NCBI GenBank assembly: GCA_030627065.1
Contig: DAOUSV010000036.1
Coordinates: 1 to 11,976, forward strand
Direction: 5' to 3'
Length of the DNA stretch: 11,976 bases
DNA from: Piscirickettsiaceae bacterium
GTDB lineage: Bacteria > Pseudomonadota > Gammaproteobacteria > Nitrosococcales > Methylophagaceae
The notes beneath the pieces are model-generated. The model worked only from the letters and a program-made list of their open reading frames with translations, was not told the DNA's origin and did no database searches. Numbering within the stretch: the stretch's first letter is position 1; each line of letters opens with the position of its first letter. Below, one piece after another: positions 1 to 7,138 of this stretch. The translations under genes were made by a program, and so were the position numbers.

Positions 1-576
1 GTAGAAGCTGAATTAAAGAGAAACTTTAAACAAGATCTACAAGGTAGTCGTGCGATTGTTTTTGGCGGAACGGGACCTGTTGGTCTTGCAACGGCTGTTA
101 TTGCTGCACAGGCAGGTGCTAAAACAACAATTGTGGATCACTTCTCTATTGATACTGCACTTGAATATGCCAATGAAGCAAAACGTCGCTATGGTGTCGA
201 TCTTGAAGCGACTACCGCAGCCTCAGATGCAGATAAAGCACGTTTAATATCTAATGCTGACGTTGTATTTTGTACCGCAAAAGCGGGAATTCAAGTCTTA
301 AATTCATCGGTATTAGCTGATGCAAAACAATTAAAAGTAGCTGGTGATGTTAATGCCGTACCTCCATTGGGTATTGAAGGTGTTGGCATTATGGACTTCG
401 GTGTTCCATTAGAACATGCCTCTAATTCTAAAGGATCTGTAGGCATTGGTGCACTTGCTGTTGGTGATATTAAATACAAATTACAACAAGCATTACTAGA
501 AGAAACTCTAAGCACAGACAAGCCAGTTTACTTAGACTTCCGTCATGCCTTTGATGGTGCACGTAAACTCGTTTAA
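1..576 (+). CDS. mtdB: Methylene-tetrahydromethanopterin dehydrogenase MtdB, C-terminal part (5' end outside window)
   Basis: The reading frame is open from base 1 to the TAA at 574-576, giving 191 codons; MtdB is usually about 290-300 residues, so roughly the last two thirds is present. MtdB oxidises methylene-H4MPT to methenyl-H4MPT with NAD(P)+, the step after formaldehyde condenses with H4MPT in the cytoplasm. Visible landmarks are the Rossmann nucleotide-binding segment VFGGTGPVG, the block GDVNAVPPLGIEG, then VGIGALAVGDIKYK, and the C-terminal LDFRHAFDGARKLV. The DVNAVPPxGI, GIGALAVGxxKY and LDFR blocks match MtdB rather than the related MtdA as I remember them. The next gene starts 15 nt downstream on the same strand and belongs to a family commonly clustered with H4MPT genes, which supports the call. 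The start and promoter lie upstream of the window. Confidence 0.93.
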   Translation, partial: VEAELKRNFKQDLQGSRAIVFGGTGPVGLATAVIAAQAGAKTTIVDHFSIDTALEYANEAKRRYGVDLEATTAASDADKARLISNADVVFCTAKAGIQVLNSSVLADAKQLKVAGDVNAVPPLGIEGVGIMDFGVPLEHASNSKGSVGIGALAVGDIKYKLQQALLEETLSTDKPVYLDFRHAFDGARKLV

Positions 577-591
577 AAGAATCTATATACT

Positions 592-1677
592 ATGCAAGAC
601 CTGAACGTCCCCGTTCTAATTCTTGCACAAAGTGGGCGATTTTTAGCCCAATCCGCCACCCAAGCCGGATACCGTGTTTGGGTGGCGGATTGCTTTGGCG
701 ATCAAGATACCTTAACGGCCGCCGAGCGGTGGCAAGAATCCCCAGACTTTTCCAAGCTAACACCCGCTATATTATTAGAACTCCTTGCCAAAATCACTCA
801 GGGAGAGCCATGCATATTGGTTACTGGGAGTGGTATTGAACTTTGCTATTCCTTACTTGAAAACTTGCCTGCGAATATCACGCTTGCTGGAAATCAATAC
901 CAAACCATTAAACACGTCAAAGTACCCGCTTTATTCTTTGATTTATTAAGCCGACTTCAACTTCCTTATCCCGATACGTATTTCAAGCACCCTCTTGATA
1001 ACAAATGCTACTTAACTAAATCAGCTTCTGGCTTAGGTGGCATCCATATCCAATATTCAAGTCATTCGACTAATATTAATGATCCGTATTTCCAAGACTT
1101 TATAGAAGGAGAAAGTGGCTCAGCACTATTTCTCGCTAACGGCAAGTTGGCTCAAGTTATGAGTATCAACCAACAACACTTATCACCTATCAAAGAGGCA
1201 CCATTCCGCTTGGGCTCAATTGAAACACCATGGAGAATTTCAAATCAGCATACGCAACAACTTGTACAGGCGGTTAATTTAATCACATCTGAGGTTGGAC
1301 TTTTAGGCTTAAACAGCCTCGACTTTATTATCTCTAACAATCAATTACAATTACTAGAAATCAACCCACGACCCAGTGCATCCGTAGAGCTTATTCACAA
1401 AGATATACCGATCTTTCATTATCATATCGATGCCTGCAAGGGAAACTTGCCATTCAAACATTTCAATAAAGAAACCGAAACAATGTCATTGCATTATTTT
1501 TATGTTGACTATGACTGTATTATTCCTGAAGACATAATTTGGCCAAAAGAGTGTCGTGACCGACCACATACAGGGACTTGTATTAAAGAGTACCAGCCTA
1601 TCTGTACGCTTATATCTAAGCCCCTTAAGGTTCACACTATTAAACAGACTATTGAGACTCAGTTAAAGCGTAATTAA
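592..1677 (+). CDS. ATP-grasp family ligase of the H4MPT gene cluster (Orf5-like)
   Basis: This 361-residue protein has an ATP-grasp fold. An N-terminal pre-ATP-grasp region opens with PVLILAQSGRFLAQSA. The lysine and glycine-rich loop LTKSASGLGG (K143, G147-G150) follows, then DFIEGESGSALF (169-180). The metal-binding signature LGLNSLDF and LLEINPRPSASVE (E256, N258, R260) comes next, with a C-terminal tail of about 90 residues. ATP-grasp enzymes join a carboxylate to an amine or similar nucleophile through an acyl-phosphate. Proteins of this type occur in methylotroph H4MPT clusters next to mtdB/mch (Orf5 in Methylobacterium nomenclature, as I recall) and are suspected of cofactor assembly, for example glutamate addition to methanopterin or methanofuran. 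The substrate is not shown by the sequence. The gene follows mtdB by 15 nt and is probably co-transcribed. The Shine-Dalgarno is weak (an AAAAGA stretch). Its stop is 2 nt from the stop of the opposing fimX-like gene. Fold call strong, pathway likely, substrate unknown. Confidence 0.8.
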   Translation: MQDLNVPVLILAQSGRFLAQSATQAGYRVWVADCFGDQDTLTAAERWQESPDFSKLTPAILLELLAKITQGEPCILVTGSGIELCYSLLENLPANITLAGNQYQTIKHVKVPALFFDLLSRLQLPYPDTYFKHPLDNKCYLTKSASGLGGIHIQYSSHSTNINDPYFQDFIEGESGSALFLANGKLAQVMSINQQHLSPIKEAPFRLGSIETPWRISNQHTQQLVQAVNLITSEVGLLGLNSLDFIISNNQLQLLEINPRPSASVELIHKDIPIFHYHIDACKGNLPFKHFNKETETMSLHYFYVDYDCIIPEDIIWPKECRDRPHTGTCIKEYQPICTLISKPLKVHTIKQTIETQLKRN

Positions 1678-1679
1678 CG

Positions 1680-3767
1680 CTATAAATCATCATCCTCAAA
1701 ATTATAATTAAGATGCTCTGATGGCTCATGAATATAATAACCCTGTGCATAATCAACACCTAAACGCCATAACAAGGCCAAACTATTCGCATCAGATACA
1801 AACTCAGCAATGCTCTGCTTACCCGCTTTCTTTGTCATTTCAATAATGGCTTTTACTGCTGCCTGATTTTCTGTATCTTTAGTCATATTTTCAACAAAAG
1901 CACCATTGATTTTCAAGTAATCCACATCAAGCTCGCTCAAACTCTGTGAAAAGTCCAAACCTGATCCAAAGTGCTCAAGAGCAAATTCACAACCCACACT
2001 TTTCAACTTAGAAATCATGCTCTTGGCATTCTCTAAGTTTTCTATTGCTGCCGTTTCACTTATCTCAAAAACAAGCGCGATCCCATCTAAATCATAACTA
2101 TTTAACAGTCCACACAACCAATCAATGAACTCTGCTTTAGCCAGAGTTTGTTTTGATAATCGAATAAAAAATCGTGTCTTAGGATGTTCTTTATGATGTT
2201 GAACCAAACTTTTTAAGGCATTGATAATAACCCACTCGTCAATACTATCCATCCATTCAGACTGACTTGCATATTGAATGAATTGGTCTGCAGCAATAGG
2301 AGTATCTCCTACGTCCTTTAAGCGTAGCAAGACATCGTATAGCTCTTGCTCTTGACCATGCAAGCTAACAATAGGCTGATAAAATAATTCAAACCCATCA
2401 TTTTGTAGTGCATCCTGTAGACGTGATTGCCAAACTGAAGCTTCATCAGTTAGATCATCACCTGCAGATCCTGCAGGCTGATATCGCTCAATTTGACTAC
2501 CCTCCCCATTCTGAGCCTGCATACAGGCCCTATCCGCATTATCTAATACGGCAGAAACAGATGATAATTTCTCTGTAATTCGGCTAATGCCGATACTACA
2601 TCGCACTTCTATTACAGCCCCATTTACAATGGGTTTATAACGATTAATTACTTCTTTATAAGCCTTTGCACGCTCCAAAACATAGTCATCGTCATCATTT
2701 TCAATAATAACGGTAAATACACGATCTGAATAACGGGCTAGCATTTCACCTTCAGCAACAACTTTACGTAATAGTGATGCAATCTCTTTCAGTATCACAT
2801 CACTCGCATCAAGGCCCACCTGCTCTTTTATTGCCTGAAAATCATCAATTACAATATACAATAACTCAGCATCACCTTCACCTTCGCCAGCTTTACCAGT
2901 AACTTTTTCCAGTTCATCTCTAAATTGAGCCCGGCCATATAACCCTGTAAGTAAATCATGCTCACTTAATGACTCTAATTCCCCACTCACAGATATATCT
3001 ATGCTTTCGTCAAAAACAACCACTTGCGTACAAGCTTCACCTTCTACTTCTGCATGACTAAATTCAATATTCGCTTTAAATCCAGTACCGTCTGCACGAA
3101 CGCATTGTACGGATAAAGATTGAGGTTTTGAATCTATTTGTTCTGAAAATTGTCGAAAAACAGATTTAAATTTAGCCTGTTCCTCAGCCTCAATCATATC
3201 GAGGATGGGCAAGCCATCTATATCTTCCTCATCTTCATAACCAAATAGAATTAAGTAGGCACTATTAACGTAAATATGCATTCCTTCATGCATATAGGCC
3301 ACCGCATCTCGAGAACTTTCTAGCAATAAACGAGAGCGTTTCTCACTTTCTCGTAATGCACGTTCATTCCGTCGAGCTAATCGTCTTGAAAATAGATTTT
3401 GCAACTCTCTCTCGACTGCAAACTGTAACCGCTTAGTATCACTAAATTTAATAATATCTTGTGCACCAACCTCATAAAGAATATCAATATTCTCTTGCTC
3501 AGAGACAAGTACAATACAAGGAATATCTCGACCCAATCGGTTGAGTAAGTTAAGGACGTCACGTGGTGGAATTACAGATGCAGTATCCCGGCAAATAATT
3601 AAGTCCCACGTTTGACTTGTCAATGACTTTTCTATATCGGCCACAGTATCTTGGCGAGAAGCTCTTACAGCATGACCTGCACTTCTTAATATACCCGTAA
3701 TGCTATCAGCATCAGTGAGCGAATCATCAACTAGTAGTAGGCGTAAAATGCCTTCAGCTCTAGCCAC
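1680..3767 (-). CDS. FimX-like REC-PAS-GGDEF-EAL protein with degenerate signalling motifs (likely c-di-GMP effector)
   Basis: The 695-residue product has four domains in FimX order: receiver (about 8-125), PAS (140-255), GGDEF (268-430) and EAL (445-690). Pseudomonas FimX, a c-di-GMP-binding regulator of type IV pilus assembly and twitching, is of near-identical length (691 aa as I recall). Each active site is altered. In the receiver, D14/D15 remain but Arg60 (IICRD) aligns with the phosphoacceptor Asp. The GGDEF signature reads SDRVF (347-351). In the EAL domain, EAL is DVL (478-480), the metal Asn is Arg536, the DDFG pair is E598-H599, and KIDxSF is KINGAF. R482, E568, K619, E655 and Q675 of the fold persist. 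Catalysis is therefore unlikely, while c-di-GMP binding through the EAL domain is plausible by analogy with FimX. The start is GTG, overlapping the plsC-like stop by 8 nt, with a Shine-Dalgarno AAGGGG 8 nt upstream, so it is probably translationally coupled and last in the glyQ operon. A weakly active phosphodiesterase cannot be excluded. Confidence 0.88.
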   Translation of the reverse strand: MARAEGILRLLLVDDSLTDADSITGILRSAGHAVRASRQDTVADIEKSLTSQTWDLIICRDTASVIPPRDVLNLLNRLGRDIPCIVLVSEQENIDILYEVGAQDIIKFSDTKRLQFAVERELQNLFSRRLARRNERALRESEKRSRLLLESSRDAVAYMHEGMHIYVNSAYLILFGYEDEEDIDGLPILDMIEAEEQAKFKSVFRQFSEQIDSKPQSLSVQCVRADGTGFKANIEFSHAEVEGEACTQVVVFDESIDISVSGELESLSEHDLLTGLYGRAQFRDELEKVTGKAGEGEGDAELLYIVIDDFQAIKEQVGLDASDVILKEIASLLRKVVAEGEMLARYSDRVFTVIIENDDDDYVLERAKAYKEVINRYKPIVNGAVIEVRCSIGISRITEKLSSVSAVLDNADRACMQAQNGEGSQIERYQPAGSAGDDLTDEASVWQSRLQDALQNDGFELFYQPIVSLHGQEQELYDVLLRLKDVGDTPIAADQFIQYASQSEWMDSIDEWVIINALKSLVQHHKEHPKTRFFIRLSKQTLAKAEFIDWLCGLLNSYDLDGIALVFEISETAAIENLENAKSMISKLKSVGCEFALEHFGSGLDFSQSLSELDVDYLKINGAFVENMTKDTENQAAVKAIIEMTKKAGKQSIAEFVSDANSLALLWRLGVDYAQGYYIHEPSEHLNYNFEDDDL

Positions 3768-4509
3768 GTTTTTGTCCCCTTTTCAAAGATGTTATCGGTT
3801 TTTTCCCTTCTAACTGGGTCATTTGACCTTCCATCCATTGATAAACTTGTTGATTTACTTCTGTCACGGTTTTATCTTTAGTAGCTATCTTAGCCCCTAT
3901 TACTAATTTAATCACGCCTGGTTTCTTTATGAACTGATTCCTCGGCCATACTTTGCCGGCATCATGTGCAATAGGAACAATTGGATAACCAGATTCTATT
4001 GCTAATTTTGCAGCACCGATACCAAACCGTCCCATCTCACCTGAAGGGACACGAGTTCCTTCAGGAAAAATAACAATCCAATAACCTGATGTTAACCGCT
4101 CCTTACCTTGTTCAATAATTTGATTTAACGCCTGTCGACCGGCACCACGATCTATTGCTATAGGCTTTAATGCTGCCAAGCCCCACCCAAAAAAGGGTAT
4201 CCATAACAATTCACGCTTTAGAACCCAAACCTGTGGTGGAAAGATAGCTTGTACCGCTAAAGTCTCCCAAGCCGACTGATGTTTACACATAATAATGCAC
4301 GGTTCATCAGGAATTTCCTCGTTCTTTTCAATTTGATAACTAATGCCACAAATTTTCTTTAGCATCCAAACATTAAAAACAGCCCATTGTCGTACAACCC
4401 CATAGCGATATTTAAAGGGGAATGGCCATAATATAATACTTATAAATGAAAATAGTATGATAGTAATTGCATGAAAAGTAACGAAAATAAGAGAACGTAA
4501 AAATAACAT
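3760..4509 (-). CDS. 1-acyl-sn-glycerol-3-phosphate acyltransferase (PlsC/LptA family)
   Basis: This 249-residue membrane-associated acyltransferase should transfer an acyl chain to lysophosphatidic acid, giving phosphatidic acid for phospholipid synthesis at the inner membrane. A hydrophobic N-terminal segment (about 2-30) would anchor it. The acyltransferase blocks appear in order: the catalytic block CKHQSAWETL with H77, the LKRELLWIPFFGWGL block (97-111), IDRGAG (119-124), IFPEGTR (147-153) and VPIAHDAG (178-185). In block I the usual HX4D is HX4E (H77...E82), a variant I believe is shared by related beta- and gammaproteobacterial enzymes but cannot check here. The start ATG overlaps the gmhB stop by one base (TAATG), and a GGAAG lies about 10 nt upstream. 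The order glyQ-glyS-gmhB-acyltransferase matches my recollection of Pseudomonas aeruginosa PA0009-PA0005. Another lyso-lipid acceptor is possible. Confidence 0.87.
   Translation of the reverse strand: MLFLRSLIFVTFHAITIILFSFISIILWPFPFKYRYGVVRQWAVFNVWMLKKICGISYQIEKNEEIPDEPCIIMCKHQSAWETLAVQAIFPPQVWVLKRELLWIPFFGWGLAALKPIAIDRGAGRQALNQIIEQGKERLTSGYWIVIFPEGTRVPSGEMGRFGIGAAKLAIESGYPIVPIAHDAGKVWPRNQFIKKPGVIKLVIGAKIATKDKTVTEVNQQVYQWMEGQMTQLEGKKPITSLKRGQKRG
3776..3781 (-). promoter_or_regulatory. Shine-Dalgarno AAGGGG for the GTG-started fimX-like gene
   Basis: On the minus strand AAGGGG ends 8 nt before the GTG at 3767-3765 and lies inside the last codons of the plsC-like gene. It decides the start, because GTG initiation here places the receiver core LRLLLVDD at the expected distance from the N-terminus. 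The 8-nt gene overlap also suggests that ribosomes finishing the acyltransferase feed this start. Confidence 0.6.
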
Positions 4510-5048
4510 TAATCAGTGGCTTCCAATAAACTATTAACAGCGGCAGCTAAATCATCATAAACCGCCACACCTTCAGGAATTCCGCCTTCTAGGGTATTTA
4601 ATCCCTTGCCCGTTTTAACCAAAATAGCCTTTGCACCAACGGATTGCGCGGCCTGTAAATCACGTAATGAATCTCCTACCGCCGGTACATCTTTCAAATC
4701 GATTCTTAATCGACTGGACAACTCTAAATACGCACCATCCTGAGGCTTACGACAGCTACATTCATCATCAGGCCCATGAGGGCAATATAATACCGCCTCA
4801 ATTTTACCGCCAACTTGTGCCAACATGCGACGCATTTTGCTATGGATTTTGGTCAAAGTGTCAACATCAAACAATCCGCGAGCAATACCGGACTGATTGG
4901 TAATCACCACCACTCGATAACCGGCATAATTCAGTCGTGCAATCGCTTCTAAACTGCCATCAATAGGTTCCCACTCCGCCGGCGACTTAATAAAGTCATC
5001 AGAATCATGGTTTATCACCCCATCTCTATCCAGAATAATTAGCGACAT
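4509..5048 (-). CDS. gmhB: D-glycero-beta-D-manno-heptose-1,7-bisphosphate 7-phosphatase
   Basis: GmhB removes the 7-phosphate from heptose 1,7-bisphosphate in the cytoplasmic ADP-heptose pathway that supplies the lipopolysaccharide inner core. At 179 residues it has the usual length for this HAD-family enzyme. The nucleophile motif LDRDGVIN carries D7 and D9. Motif II is VITNQSGIARG with T50. The structural zinc site is C89-x-H91-x5-C97-x-C99, typical of GmhB and of the histidinol-phosphatase domain. A conserved RKPQDG follows at 100-105, and motif IV is VGDSLRD with D126 and D130. The gene starts 11 nt after glyS; its Shine-Dalgarno AAGGTG overlaps the glyS stop codon, 8 nt before the ATG. 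This points to translation directly following glyS. A role in another ADP-heptose product or as a related nucleotide-sugar phosphatase is the only realistic alternative. Confidence 0.94.
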   Translation of the reverse strand: MSLIILDRDGVINHDSDDFIKSPAEWEPIDGSLEAIARLNYAGYRVVVITNQSGIARGLFDVDTLTKIHSKMRRMLAQVGGKIEAVLYCPHGPDDECSCRKPQDGAYLELSSRLRIDLKDVPAVGDSLRDLQAAQSVGAKAILVKTGKGLNTLEGGIPEGVAVYDDLAAAVNSLLEATD

Positions 5049-5059
5049 TGAATTACACC

Positions 5060-7138
5060 TTATCCCTGTAATAAGGAAATATCAGCGACACCCAAGAATA
5101 ACGCACGTGTCTGGTTCAACAAATTCAATCTATTTTGACGAATAGCATCATCATCAGCCATCACCATGACTTGATCAAAGAAGCCATCAACCGTTTCACG
5201 CATATCAGCTAAACAGGTTAAAACACCGGCATAATCTGCATTTGCCATTAAGGGTTTAACAGTTTGACTTACAGCGATTAACTTATCAGCCAATGCCTGC
5301 TCTGCCGCTTCTTGCAATAAGTTCTTATCGATTTCCCCAGCTTCGCCTTCAACATTATTCTTACGTAAGATATTACCAATACGCTTATTTCCTGCTGCTA
5401 AAGATTCTGCTTGTTCTAGTTTTCTAAATGCTGCTACCGCATGTAGTCGTTGCATGAAATCAAGCGGTTTCGTTGGTTGCATCGCCAGCACAGCTTCAAA
5501 CACATCAGCCGTAATACCTTTATCTGAGGCATAACCTTTTAGACGATCAAACAAATAACGCATCACTTGTGAATTAACCTCTTTCTCGGTCAACACGTCG
5601 CCCAAGCCTTGTTGTGCTTGTTCGATCAATACGGATAAATCAAGATTAAGGTCATTTTCAATGATAATTCTTAACACACCTAATGCAGCACGACGTAATG
5701 CAAACGGGTCTTTAACGCCCGTTGGCGGCTGTCCGATACCGAATAAGCCGACTAAGGTATCTAGTTTTTCAGCTAAACTCAGTGCTTGGCCTGATTTTGT
5801 TTTTGGTAAAACATCACCAGAGAATCGCGGTAAATACTGCTCGTCTAATGCTTCAGATACTTCATCATGTTCGCCATCTAAGCGAGCATAATAACGCCCC
5901 ATAATACCTTGCAAGTCAGGAAATTCACTGACCATTTCGGTCACTAAATCACATTTAGCTAATAAGGCTGAACGCTCCGCCAATTTGGCATCACCACCAA
6001 TTTCAGTAGCGATTGAAGCCGCTAATTTAGCCACCCGTGCTGATTTATCAAATACTGATCCCAGCTTATTTTGGAATACAATTGTTTTTAACTGCTCTTG
6101 GCGATCTGCCAGTGGACGTTTTCGATCTGTATCCCAGAAGAAAGCAGAGTCACTTAATCGAGGCAAAATAACACGTTCATTACCTGCAATCACTTGTGCA
6201 GGATCGTTGCTCTCAATATTACAAATAGTAATGAAATACGGTAATAAATCACCTTTATTATCACGTACCGCAAAGTATTTTTGATGCTCTTCCATTGAAG
6301 AGATTAATGCTTCTGCTGGCAATTCAAGAAAGCGTTTATCATAAGAACCTGATAAGGCAACAGGCCATTCAACCAGCCCAGTCACTTCATCTAACAAATC
6401 TTCATTCAGTACCGCTTCACCACCCAGCGTCGTCGCTAACTCAAGTACTTGGCCTCGAATCGCTTCACGTCGCGTCACCATATCAACCACAACATGGCCT
6501 TCTGTTTCCAATTGTGGCGCATAGGTTTGAGCAGACTCAATACGAATGGCTTCTGGATGATGGAATCGATGACCTCGTGTTTCTCGACCCGATGTCACAC
6601 CCAATAATTCAAATGGAATAACCTCGTCACCCAATAATAAAACCAACCAATGCACAGGACGAACAAACTCACCCGGCAAATCACCCCAACGCATACGTTT
6701 AGGAATAGGCAGAGCTTGGATTGCTTGTTGCAAAATATCAGGAATTAAACTTGCCGCATCAGCACCAGTTTGTTGTTGTTTAAACACCAACCAAGCACCT
6801 TTTTCGGTTTCCATCTTTTCAAGATCATCAACTTCGACCCCACAAGAACGAGCAAAACCTTGCACCGCTTTCGTTGGATTACCATCGCCATCAAAGGCTG
6901 CGGCTACCGCTGGTCCACGGCGTTCAACTAGACGATCTTGTTGTCGCACCTGCAATCCATCAACCACCACGGCCATACGGCGCGGCGCGGCATAAGAGCG
7001 AATTGAATCAAAACTTAATTCTGCTTTTTCTAAACCTTGCTTAATACTCTTTTCAAAAGCGTTAATAAGTTTTTTAAGCGCCTTAGGAGGAAGTTCTTCC
7101 GTCCCCAGCTCAATCAGTAAATCGCGAATATCACTCAT
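5060..7138 (-). CDS. glyS: Glycyl-tRNA synthetase beta subunit
   Basis: This is the beta subunit of the bacterial alpha2beta2 glycyl-tRNA synthetase, which carries most of the tRNA recognition. Its 692 residues compare with about 689 in E. coli. Family blocks seen in order are LLIELGTEELPP at the N-terminus, KRMRWGDLPGEFVRPVHWLV (147-166), ETRGHRF (186-192), SSMEEHQKYFAV (280-291), ILPRLSDSAFFWDTD (324-338), the HD-like stretch around GEHDEVSEALDEQYLPRFSGD (422-442) and GIGQPPTGVKDPFALRRAAL (467-486), with an anticodon-binding C-terminal domain after that. The start overlaps the glyQ stop as ATGA and has a perfect AAGGAGG 7 nt upstream, which should keep alpha and beta production matched. No frameshift or missing block is apparent. 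Confidence 0.98.
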   Translation of the reverse strand: MSDIRDLLIELGTEELPPKALKKLINAFEKSIKQGLEKAELSFDSIRSYAAPRRMAVVVDGLQVRQQDRLVERRGPAVAAAFDGDGNPTKAVQGFARSCGVEVDDLEKMETEKGAWLVFKQQQTGADAASLIPDILQQAIQALPIPKRMRWGDLPGEFVRPVHWLVLLLGDEVIPFELLGVTSGRETRGHRFHHPEAIRIESAQTYAPQLETEGHVVVDMVTRREAIRGQVLELATTLGGEAVLNEDLLDEVTGLVEWPVALSGSYDKRFLELPAEALISSMEEHQKYFAVRDNKGDLLPYFITICNIESNDPAQVIAGNERVILPRLSDSAFFWDTDRKRPLADRQEQLKTIVFQNKLGSVFDKSARVAKLAASIATEIGGDAKLAERSALLAKCDLVTEMVSEFPDLQGIMGRYYARLDGEHDEVSEALDEQYLPRFSGDVLPKTKSGQALSLAEKLDTLVGLFGIGQPPTGVKDPFALRRAALGVLRIIIENDLNLDLSVLIEQAQQGLGDVLTEKEVNSQVMRYLFDRLKGYASDKGITADVFEAVLAMQPTKPLDFMQRLHAVAAFRKLEQAESLAAGNKRIGNILRKNNVEGEAGEIDKNLLQEAAEQALADKLIAVSQTVKPLMANADYAGVLTCLADMRETVDGFFDQVMVMADDDAIRQNRLNLLNQTRALFLGVADISLLQG

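Noticed and set aside
133..576. A separate small gene starting at the ATG at 133
   Set aside because: The same frame is open back to base 1 and encodes the Rossmann motif of MtdB upstream of this Met, so the ATG is internal.
1668..1680. GCGT-AATTA-ACGC palindrome between convergent genes as a bidirectional terminator
   Set aside because: The stem is only 4 bp and no T-run follows on either strand.
4631..4903. 90-codon open frame on the plus strand inside gmhB
   Set aside because: It is antisense to a well-conserved gmhB, has no recognisable domain or ribosome binding site, and looks like a shadow frame.
5661..6621. Several plus-strand open frames of 60-108 codons inside glyS
   Set aside because: They lie opposite conserved glyS blocks, overlap one another in different frames and show no protein-like motifs.
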